From: Patescibacteria group bacterium
GTDB taxonomy: Bacteria > Patescibacteriota > Minisyncoccia > UBA6257 > GWB1-50-10
Assembly (NCBI GenBank): GCA_024239035.1
Contig: JANBVK010000001.1
Location: 1-42,261, forward strand
Direction: 5' to 3'
Length of the DNA: 42,261 nt
Part shown: positions 15,400-22,000 of the stretch, one piece after another
Layout of the letters: the number at the start of each line of letters is the position of its first letter
Numbering within the stretch: position 1 is the first letter of the stretch
Translations under genes and position numbers: made by a program
The notes under the pieces: model-generated
Told to the model about the DNA's origin: nothing
Seen by the model: the letters and a program-made list of their open reading frames with translations, nothing else
Database searches by the model: none

Positions 15400-15615
15400 A
15401 TGAATCAAAAGTTCTTTATAGCGGAGAATGGCAATCTCGTTGTTCTTTACATAAATGAAGCAGGCACGAGGCATGTTGCCGTTTGCGAGCCGATTGAGGA
15501 CGTTGTTTTTCTTTCGGTAGTCAAAGAAGGCAGAAAAGTAGGGAAAGGTCAGCGGCTCTGTAAAAAATGCGGGCAGCCAGGACACACGAAACGAACTTGC
15601 CCGAAGCGAGGATAA
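15400..15615 (+). CDS. Protein with a retroviral-type CCHC zinc knuckle
   Basis: 71 aa. The C-terminus CKKCGQPGHTKRTC matches C-x2-C-x4-H-x4-C exactly, the zinc knuckle of retroviral nucleocapsids, and is flanked by basic residues (GKGQRL and PKRG). The first 45 residues form a small beta-rich domain (FFIAENGNLVVLYI). A single-stranded nucleic acid-binding role is likely from the motif. AAAGGTCG lies 31 bases before the ATG. Confidence 0.7.
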   Translation: MNQKFFIAENGNLVVLYINEAGTRHVAVCEPIEDVVFLSVVKEGRKVGKGQRLCKKCGQPGHTKRTCPKRG

Positions 15616-15623
15616 GAAAAGCC

Positions 15624-15980
15624 ATGAATAAAAAAGTATTAGATCAACTAACCGATGAGCTTTTTGCGTTGGTAGGCGACGAAGATCTTGACGACGAAAA
15701 GCTGCGAGAGGCGTCAGAGGGTCTTTTGCCCTCATTGTGCGATGCGTTGCATGAAGCAGGGTATGGTACGCGGTGGTTCAAAATCTGGAGCAATGAACAC
15801 CGCGCCTGGTGGAAACCGGGCCGCCACGGCTACACGACAAACCGGAAAGAAGCAGGCGCGTACCCCTTTAATGAAGCGTGCGAGATATTGGAAAGCGCGA
15901 ACATCGGATTGCACGATGTGCCCAATGAGGCAATGGTCGAGATAGTAGCCGACGAGCCGGCAGCAAAAAGTATAGGTTAG
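15624..15980 (+). CDS. Conserved phage protein of unknown function
   Basis: 118 aa from the ATG at 15624; the longer track ORF starts inside the previous gene. The segment FKIWSNEHRAWWKPGRHGY, then EAGAYPFNEACEIL, resembles a short domain seen in many phage early regions (a Trp/His patch followed by a GYT and EAG turn). Biochemical function is unknown. Confidence 0.65.
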   Translation: MNKKVLDQLTDELFALVGDEDLDDEKLREASEGLLPSLCDALHEAGYGTRWFKIWSNEHRAWWKPGRHGYTTNRKEAGAYPFNEACEILESANIGLHDVPNEAMVEIVADEPAAKSIG

Positions 15981-15986
15981 ACATAT

Positions 15987-16027
15987 CTGGCGCAACTCTT
16001 ATCTATCACTTTTAAGAATTGCGCCAG
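15987..16027. repeat. 9-bp hairpin in an intergenic gap
   Basis: CTGGCGCAA and TTGCGCCAG pair perfectly around a 23-base AT-rich loop. No T-run, so an operator or RNA-processing site is more likely than a terminator. Confidence 0.6.
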
Positions 16028-16041
16028 GTAAGAAGCATCAG

Positions 16042-16428
16042 ATGAATAAAGAAATAAATACACACAATCTTATAGTTAATTTTGGAAAACATAAGGGGCA
16101 ACGTTGGACGCGGATACCAATTTCTTACTTACAATGGCTCGCGAATGAAGTAGATAGCGAGAAAGGCGAGATAGCCAAAGCTGAATTAAAGCGGCGGGGA
16201 GTTACTATGCCGACCTCACTGAGATTAAGCGGGCATTCAATAGACAGGGCTTCGCAAATAACAACAGTGTGGGCGAAAGAGGGTGTGTATAGTTGGCTGC
16301 AAAAAACAGGCGAGGAGGCCCTAAAGGAGGCGGCCGGAAAAGAAGAAGTGAGTTATAAGCATTTTAAATTTGTATTTGTTTATGGAGAGTATTACCCGAC
16401 TTTAAAAACTATTATCCAAAAAAAGTAA
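16042..16428 (+). CDS. DUF3820-like protein
   Basis: 128 aa. The N-terminal 45 residues (NFGKHKGQRWTRIPISYLQW, then AKAELKRRG) match the DUF3820 pattern of Gly-Lys-His/Tyr-Lys-Gly followed by Pro-x-x-Tyr-Leu-x-Trp, often found beside exonuclease domains in phages. The rest shows no motif. Probably part of nucleic acid metabolism, by context. Confidence 0.6.
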   Translation: MNKEINTHNLIVNFGKHKGQRWTRIPISYLQWLANEVDSEKGEIAKAELKRRGVTMPTSLRLSGHSIDRASQITTVWAKEGVYSWLQKTGEEALKEAAGKEEVSYKHFKFVFVYGEYYPTLKTIIQKK

Positions 16429-16433
16429 TTCCA

Positions 16434-16862
16434 ATGATTATTAAATTCACAATTCACGGCAACCAAGAGTATTACAACGGGAATCCTGTGCCGTTCCAGC
16501 GGATGCTGAATTATGCCTGGCGGCGCGCATCGACTCGATATGTGGAATGGCAGCAGTACGTTCGCGATCAATACTTCGAAACCCGCAGAGCGCTCGGGCT
16601 GCAGGCAATAATTAGTGACAATGGTGACCCTAACGGGATTGAGATGGTGCGTACTACCGAAATTAAACCGTTCAACACAAAACGGAAAGCACAGATGGAT
16701 ATTGAGATTTATTGGAAAAATAACGCGCATGGCGATCCCGACAATGTGTGGAAGGGGGTGGCTGATGCGTTGTTTAAAGACGACAAGAACCTCGACGGTT
16801 CGTTCAAAAGTCAAGTGGCCAAGAATAAGAAAGGTCGTGTCGAGGTGAAAATTACCATCTAG
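16434..16862 (+). CDS. RusA-family Holliday junction resolvase
   Basis: 142 aa. The catalytic motif GDPDNVWKGVADALFKDDKN (about residues 99-118) carries the Asp residues that bind magnesium in RusA. The N-terminus (IIKFTIHGN, then PVPFQRML) also fits. The enzyme cuts four-way junctions so that branched concatemers can be packaged. It lies between the DUF3820-like gene and a Cys-rich gene, within the recombination part of the early module. Confidence 0.88.
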   Translation: MIIKFTIHGNQEYYNGNPVPFQRMLNYAWRRASTRYVEWQQYVRDQYFETRRALGLQAIISDNGDPNGIEMVRTTEIKPFNTKRKAQMDIEIYWKNNAHGDPDNVWKGVADALFKDDKNLDGSFKSQVAKNKKGRVEVKITI

Positions 16863-16864
16863 CC

Positions 16865-17182
16865 ATGCTAAAAAAACAACACGTGTGGGTCCATGACCGG
16901 ACCAACAAAGGAACGTACAAACCGAACACTCACCCGCTTGAGAAATTTGAGTTGAATGAAGACCCAAAGCTTAAAGGAAAAGCGTGCAAGATCTGCGGAC
17001 AGAAAGAAACTAATCACTACGCAGGCGGTGAGGATCACTCACACTGCATCATAGAGTGTGAGAACTGCGGCATGCCCTGGAGGTGCGATGTTGAAATACC
17101 GAAGGATCGCCTGGAGTGCAGCAATAAGCGAGTCGACATACATCCAGAATCAATACGGCCAGTAGGCCTAAAAAAGAAATGA
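16865..17182 (+). CDS. Cys-rich, probably zinc-binding protein
   Basis: 105 aa starting two bases after the RusA stop. CKICGQ (about residues 42-47), a His-rich turn (HYAGGEDHSHC) and CENCGMPWRC give seven Cys and several His, enough for one or two zinc sites. AAAGGTCG lies exactly 35 bases before the start. Target unknown. Confidence 0.65.
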   Translation: MLKKQHVWVHDRTNKGTYKPNTHPLEKFELNEDPKLKGKACKICGQKETNHYAGGEDHSHCIIECENCGMPWRCDVEIPKDRLECSNKRVDIHPESIRPVGLKKK

Positions 17183-17544
17183 TCCAATTCCTAAAGAAAA
17201 AATCATATAAAAGGAAACTTATCGCTCAGCTTGAACAAAAGGCATACAGCAAGGGCGTAGAAGCGTGTTACCAGGAGAGCATCCTTCGTGATTTGTTAAA
17301 GCTGGTTGAGCACGAAACCAAGCGCGCAGAGGAGAAAAATACAGAGCTTAAAAAACTCGCTTTCTCTCATACTCGCGAAGATCGTGAAAAAATAAAAATT
17401 CTTGGAAAAGAGCATACCGATATCATCGAGCACATCAAGCAGTACAACCAAAACGTAGCCTTAATGCGCGAGCATATTGCCACTGAACAATCCCAAGCTG
17501 CACAATCCCGGGACAAGGCAAAGTTTATTAAGGAGAACTTATGA
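17179..17544 (+). CDS. Coiled-coil protein of unknown function
   Basis: 121 aa, ATGA overlap with the previous gene. Residues 12-120 are almost continuous predicted coiled coil (LVEHETKRAEEKNTELKKLA, then IIEHIKQYNQNVALMREHI). No enzymatic motif. Confidence 0.65.
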   Translation: MIQFLKKKSYKRKLIAQLEQKAYSKGVEACYQESILRDLLKLVEHETKRAEEKNTELKKLAFSHTREDREKIKILGKEHTDIIEHIKQYNQNVALMREHIATEQSQAAQSRDKAKFIKENL

Positions 17545-17720
17545 AGGATAAGAGTACGATATTACCAGCGAATCAAAAACCCCGCATTAAGTTCGTGAAA
17601 AAAGCCGGCCTCTGGTGCAGGACAACATGGGTCGACGATAAACAGAAACAAGAATGGTTTAAGGAGAAGCCCATCGAGAAAAAACCGGAAAGTAAAATAG
17701 AACACCATGATGAGTTTTAA
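17541..17720 (+). CDS. Small basic protein missed by the ORF track
   Basis: 59 aa, linked to its neighbours by ATGA on the left and TAATG on the right, which makes it very likely a real gene. It carries IKFVKKAGLWCRTTW in the middle, a small-protein motif that I associate with phage early genes, and a charged tail. Function unknown. Confidence 0.65.
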   Translation: MKDKSTILPANQKPRIKFVKKAGLWCRTTWVDDKQKQEWFKEKPIEKKPESKIEHHDEF

Positions 17721-19003
17721 TGAAAATTGAACAGATAAAAATTAAGGATATCCGTTTTTCGGAATACAATCCGCGGAAGATTACTGATACGGAGCTCACG
17801 AAACTATGTGAGAGCATCCGCATGTTCGGGTTCGTTAACCCGGTAGTGGTAAATACACATACCTGCGAGAAATGCGCCGACCGGAACCTCGTGCTTATTG
17901 GTGGGCATCAGAGAGTCAAAGCGGCCGAATCTGAAGGAATGGATGAAGTGCCGACGGTAAAAGTAGATCTTCACCTCGAGCAGGAGAAGATCTTAAACCT
18001 ATCACTAAACAGGATCGGCGGTGCGTGGGACGCTGACAAGCTGGCGGATCTAATTTTGGATATCAGAGGATCAAGCATACTTCCCATGTCGGGATTCAAT
18101 GAAGATGAGATCAGTCGTATACTCGATAGCAGGCTTATTGATGATACCGATTATGGGAACGAGGAGACAATCCCCGAAGATCATGATTCGCAAATCGGCG
18201 AAGTGTACGATCTTGGGGTTCACCGGCTTGTGTGCGGCGACTCAACCGACCCTAAAACGTTTGATCTCCTCCTCGGTGATGAAAAGGCGGACATGGTATG
18301 GACTGATCCGCCATACAACGTTGCTTATGAGAGCCGCGGAAAAAGATTAAGAGAGGAAAACAAGTCAACCATTAAGAATAACGACCTACCACCCGAACAG
18401 TTCCAGGAGCTTATTGATAAATCGTTTTTTAACATGCTGCAGTGCGCAAAAAGCGGAGCGGTGTTTTATATCTGCTCGGGTTGGTCAAGTTATCCGGTGT
18501 TTTTCGAGCAACTCAAAAAACACGGATTCAAGTTGTCAGGTACGATCGTATGGGTTAAAAATATCGCATCGAAGGGATGGGGCGATTATGACTACAAGCA
18601 TGAATGGATTGTCCGGGCCCGGAAAAAAGAAGAAAAGGAAAAAGTAAAGGGAGTAAGCATTATTTACGGTTGGAAAGAAGGGTCAGCACATAAATTCTTC
18701 GGCAGTAGGGACGAGTTTGACGTGTGGGAGATGCCGCGCAAAGCGGTGATGCAATACCTGCACCCCACCGAAAAACCCGACTGGCTGCCTATGCGGGCGA
18801 TCCGCAACTCCTCAAAACGCGGGGATATTATTCTTGATCCGTACACAGGGTCGGGCAGTGTAATGCTTGCAGCGGAGAAAACCGGCCGGCGGGCGTACAT
18901 GATTGAATACGATCCGCGGTTCTGCGATGTTATCCGGCGGCGGTACGAAACAATATTGAGAAAAAATCAGGAAATTAAAGGTCGACCGCAAAATAATCAG
19001 TGA
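17720..19003 (+). CDS. ParB-domain DNA methyltransferase
   Basis: 427 aa. The N-terminal ParB/Srx domain (YNPRKITDTELTKLCESIRM, LVLIGGHQRVKAAESEGM) is fused to an N4/N6 methyltransferase: the catalytic DPPY lies at about residues 194-197 (MVWTDPPYNV), and the SAM-binding DPYTGSGSVMLAAEKTGR is C-terminal, the order of the beta class. It probably marks phage DNA against host nucleases or affects packaging. The specificity cannot be read from the sequence, and no restriction partner is present. Confidence 0.88.
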   Translation: MKIEQIKIKDIRFSEYNPRKITDTELTKLCESIRMFGFVNPVVVNTHTCEKCADRNLVLIGGHQRVKAAESEGMDEVPTVKVDLHLEQEKILNLSLNRIGGAWDADKLADLILDIRGSSILPMSGFNEDEISRILDSRLIDDTDYGNEETIPEDHDSQIGEVYDLGVHRLVCGDSTDPKTFDLLLGDEKADMVWTDPPYNVAYESRGKRLREENKSTIKNNDLPPEQFQELIDKSFFNMLQCAKSGAVFYICSGWSSYPVFFEQLKKHGFKLSGTIVWVKNIASKGWGDYDYKHEWIVRARKKEEKEKVKGVSIIYGWKEGSAHKFFGSRDEFDVWEMPRKAVMQYLHPTEKPDWLPMRAIRNSSKRGDIILDPYTGSGSVMLAAEKTGRRAYMIEYDPRFCDVIRRRYETILRKNQEIKGRPQNNQ

Positions 19004-19013
19004 CAAAACCACT

Positions 19014-19226
19014 ATGTATATTGTGATTATTAAAAAACTCGTAAAAGATAAGAGGAAGCAGGGAGGAGTCGAGGTTGAACAGACAATTGAGCAGACAATC
19101 TTTGAACAACGCATCGAGAACGAGAACTTTGACCCTAAAAAGGTGATTGCTGCAGTTAACAGTTTTGAGTACCGGGAACCTCAGAAAAACCCGAGTTCAG
19201 GAAATCAGAGCCCACCAGGTAGCTGA
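19014..19226 (+). CDS. Small protein of unknown function before the terminase
   Basis: 70 aa (YIVIIKKLVKDKRKQGGVEV, then acidic and a Pro/Ser tail). It looks like a short beta hairpin followed by disorder. AAAGGTCG lies 37 bases before the ATG, in the end of the methyltransferase gene. Confidence 0.55.
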   Translation: MYIVIIKKLVKDKRKQGGVEVEQTIEQTIFEQRIENENFDPKKVIAAVNSFEYREPQKNPSSGNQSPPGS

Positions 19227-19261
19227 TAAAAAGATAAAACCACCAAAAACCACAATCATTA

Positions 19262-19855
19262 ATGCCAAGTAGACCAAAGGAAGTAGAACAAAATCTAAGG
19301 CGGGTTATTCGTGATGCAATTGTATACGATCCGCTTATTTCTGTGCGAGGTCTCCAGGACATTTTATTAAAGCAGGGTTTCAAGACGACTAGAGAGAATG
19401 TGCTTGACTGGCACTACGTTGCAAATCTCGTCCGCAAAGTGAGGAGGGAGTCTGTCGAGAAGTCTGATAAAAAAAGACTGCAAACGCGTTTCGGTGAGCT
19501 TAGTGAGAAATACCGTGTTATCTCTGAGCGGTTGATCCGGATAGCGTTTTACACCAAAGAAATGAGGCAGCTAGGTATGAAGCCGCCGAGTTATGATGAG
19601 CAGATGAAAGCCCTGGACATGATTTTCAAGCTTGACCTGGCCATTCTGCAAGCGGAGATGGATGCAGGTATCTACCAGCGAAAACTCGGATCAATGGATA
19701 TAACAACCCCAATACCGCTCGACAACGCAGTAAAACTTAACATGCTGCAGGTTTTTCATCATTGGGGTCTTATTAAAGAACCACCAAAGAGAATAGATAT
19801 TAATGATAGCCGAGACATTAAAACAATTTCAGAGCCAACAAAACCTAAGTCCTGA
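19262..19855 (+). CDS. Putative terminase small subunit
   Basis: 197 aa immediately before, and overlapping, the large terminase. The N-terminal part is a predicted DNA-binding helical domain (DPLISVRGLQDILLKQGFKT, then ENVLDWHYVANLVRKVRR) and a long helical middle could form the oligomer ring. No strong sequence signature, so the call rests on position and layout. Confidence 0.65.
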   Translation: MPSRPKEVEQNLRRVIRDAIVYDPLISVRGLQDILLKQGFKTTRENVLDWHYVANLVRKVRRESVEKSDKKRLQTRFGELSEKYRVISERLIRIAFYTKEMRQLGMKPPSYDEQMKALDMIFKLDLAILQAEMDAGIYQRKLGSMDITTPIPLDNAVKLNMLQVFHHWGLIKEPPKRIDINDSRDIKTISEPTKPKS

Positions 19856-21260
19856 AGAATTAGGACAACTTCTTGAGCATCCGGAAGTTAGAAAAGAACT
19901 CCGAAAAACTTACAAGGGGTTTTGTTTTGTATATTCTTCGCATTATTTAAGATTACCTCCCGCTGAATTTCACCCGGAAATGATTGATCTTTTAGGCGAC
20001 TGGCTGGAAGACATGCTCGCACTCGTCGCTTTTAGAGGATCAGCGAAGACAACTCTTGGAAACACATTGCTTACTTTATGGGCAGCTCTTGAAAAAGAAA
20101 GTCCATTCATACTGCCATTTAACGAAACTGGTGACGTTGCAGTTTTAAATATCGCAAACATTCGTCACGAGCTTGAGAACAACGAGCTTCTCATCCAGGA
20201 CTACGGCGATATGAGCAAGGGGATTAGCAAAAACAGGAGCTGGACAAAGCTTAATCTTCTTCTCGCAAACGGCGTGCGCATTATGGGACGTTCACGGGGG
20301 CAAAAAGTCCGCGGACTTATACATCGCGGCCACCGTCCCAGCTTTGTGATTATTGATGACCCGGAGGAACTCCACAAAGTAAAAGGTGAAGCATACCGGG
20401 AGAGAACGGAACAGTGGCTGCGCTCAGACGTAATACCTGCGATTGATGAGTTTGGTTCGCGGTTAATATTACTCCTTAATCTTCTTCACCGTGATTCACT
20501 AGCAGCGCGCATTAAAAACGATCCACTCTTTACTTATAGAGAATATCCAGTCCTTGACGAGAAAGACAATATTATGTGGAAGGGAAAGTACCCGGACATG
20601 GAAGCGATAAAAAAACAGGAGCAAAAGGTTACGTCTTTAAAAAAGGGATCGCGGGGCACGTGGATGCGGGAGTACATGCTCAAAGTTATCTCGGAAGAAG
20701 AACAGGTAATTAAGGAGGAGTGGATCAGACGTTACGATAAAGTACCAACTGAAGCTATAAAGAGCGGGGTGGGGGTTGACCTTGCAATCAGCAAAAAGGA
20801 TACGGCCAACAAAACGGCAATGGTATCGGGAGTGCTCGCGTTTGTTGATGGCATGCCGAAAATCTATGTTCTCCCAAATCCAGTTAACGCTAGATTCACT
20901 TTTAACGAAACTATGAGTGAGATGAGAAGCATTGCTCTAGGACTCCGGATCTACGCTCCGCCGATGTTTTTTATAGAAGATGTGGCGTTCCAAAAAGCAG
21001 CAATTCAAGAAGCAGAACGCAAGATGATCGCTGTTAAAGGGATGAAACCGGGAAGTGACAAGAGATCGCGACTTGGAACTGCATCGGTTTATGTACAAAA
21101 CGGCACAGTGTTGTTTCCTAAAAAAGGTTGTGAAGATTTAATTGATCAACTCATCGGTTTTGGCGTAGAAGATGATGACGACTTGGCCGATGGATTTGTA
21201 TACATGGTGCTCGGGCTGGCCGAGGAGGGCCTTGAACAAGATGGAGTAGTAATGTTATGA
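19803..21260 (+). CDS. terL: Terminase large subunit
   Basis: 485 aa. The packaging ATPase has a Walker A-like AFRGSAKTTLGN (about residues 76-87), Walker B SFVIIDDPEE, and a nuclease domain with the first acidic strand GVDLAISKKD, a second at FFIEDVAFQK and a third at DDDDLADGFVYMV. It moves DNA into the prohead and cuts concatemers. Its start overlaps the small subunit gene by 53 bases; no Shine-Dalgarno is clear, so reinitiation is likely. Confidence 0.92.
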   Translation: MIAETLKQFQSQQNLSPEELGQLLEHPEVRKELRKTYKGFCFVYSSHYLRLPPAEFHPEMIDLLGDWLEDMLALVAFRGSAKTTLGNTLLTLWAALEKESPFILPFNETGDVAVLNIANIRHELENNELLIQDYGDMSKGISKNRSWTKLNLLLANGVRIMGRSRGQKVRGLIHRGHRPSFVIIDDPEELHKVKGEAYRERTEQWLRSDVIPAIDEFGSRLILLLNLLHRDSLAARIKNDPLFTYREYPVLDEKDNIMWKGKYPDMEAIKKQEQKVTSLKKGSRGTWMREYMLKVISEEEQVIKEEWIRRYDKVPTEAIKSGVGVDLAISKKDTANKTAMVSGVLAFVDGMPKIYVLPNPVNARFTFNETMSEMRSIALGLRIYAPPMFFIEDVAFQKAAIQEAERKMIAVKGMKPGSDKRSRLGTASVYVQNGTVLFPKKGCEDLIDQLIGFGVEDDDDLADGFVYMVLGLAEEGLEQDGVVML

Positions 21261-21466
21261 ACGGTAAGAAACCAACAACAAGAACTATGCGCGAGGTACC
21301 GGACGAGTGGGACCGGCTGATGCGTGTCGCCGCGGCGATTAATTACGGATCCGCAAAGGTGGTATTTAAAGATGGCAAGCCGGTGCGGATTGATGCGGCC
21401 ATAAAGCAAATAAAACTCGATAGCGAGGATGATTTTAATGAAGGATTGAAAACGATACCGCTTTAA
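21257..21466 (+). CDS. DUF2292-like small protein
   Basis: 69 aa with ATGA overlap to terL. The stretch INYGSAKVVFKDGKPVRIDA matches the beta-hairpin pattern of DUF2292 (V-x-F-K-D-G-K-x-V-x-I). Found in bacteria and phages without known function. Confidence 0.6.
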   Translation: MNGKKPTTRTMREVPDEWDRLMRVAAAINYGSAKVVFKDGKPVRIDAAIKQIKLDSEDDFNEGLKTIPL

Positions 21467-21480
21467 AGTATTGTGGTATC

Positions 21481-21780
21481 ATGGATGAGGAACAAAAAAG
21501 GAGAGCTCATCAAGCGCTCAAAGAGATAGAAGATATTTTAAAAGGAGTAACGGATCTATACCCCATTTACAAAGAAGCAGTCGCGGAGGGGGAGAAAGGA
21601 AGTGGCTTGAGATCTCTAAGGATATTAAAGAAAGTCAGCGGAATTATTAAAAATTACAGCATGGGGAATGCAGATCTTAAACTAGGAAGATTAATGGATT
21701 TCTTTGGTAGTATAATCACTGGTAAAGCAAGAAGCGCTGCGAGCGAAATTGATCAGCCGGACGAGGAGAAAGACGATTAA
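21481..21780 (+). CDS. Phage protein of unknown function, helical
   Basis: 99 aa, mainly helical (QALKEIEDILKGVTDLYPIY, then SLRILKKVSGIIKNYSMG), acidic end. It closes the packaging unit before the late promoter. Confidence 0.6.
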   Translation: MDEEQKRRAHQALKEIEDILKGVTDLYPIYKEAVAEGEKGSGLRSLRILKKVSGIIKNYSMGNADLKLGRLMDFFGSIITGKARSAASEIDQPDEEKDD

Positions 21781-21793
21781 TTATCTTCAAAAC

Positions 21794-21820
21794 GTCCACA
21801 TATGTGGACAAAGTGAGGAC
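21794..21820. repeat. Second copy of the palindromic repeat of 4475
   Basis: GTCCACATATGTGGAC followed by AAAGTGAGGAC matches 4487-4513 with a single base difference. The left arm is shorter here, so only the inner 16 bases are palindromic. Confidence 0.8.
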
Positions 21821-21839
21821 GCTTAAAGTCGCCTGTTTT

Positions 21840-21875
21840 TTATCCACAGACAAAACAGAGTGGATTTGTTATAAT
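21840..21875 (+). promoter_or_regulatory. Late promoter with overlapping DnaA box
   Basis: An extended -10 TGTTATAAT (TATAAT at 21870-21875) with a 4/6 -35 CAGACA (21847-21852) at 17 bases. A perfect DnaA box TTATCCACA (21840-21848) touches the -35. The start would be near 21882, giving the leader element below. Confidence 0.7.
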
Positions 21876-21895
21876 AAAAGCGTAAATTAACAATT

Positions 21896-21988
21896 CATTC
21901 CCAGCTCGGGGATGGGTCCGAGTGGAGCAACCATAGGACTTGTGACCTTGCCTTTCTATTTAGAGGCTCGTGTCACGAGTCCTTTTTT
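21896..21988 (+). ncRNA. Leader RNA element A (attenuator-like) before the portal gene
   Basis: Order: hairpin CATTCCC-agctc-GGGGATG, conserved core AGTGGAGCAACCATAGGACT (21921-21940), then a 12-bp terminator stem AGGACTTGTGAC/GTCACGAGTCCT and six Ts (21983-21988), ending 12 bases before the portal ATG. A competing helix GGGTC/GACTT would enclose the core and break the terminator. Element B at 34769 shares the whole design. Confidence 0.7.
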
Positions 21989-22000
21989 ATTTGCGTTTCT

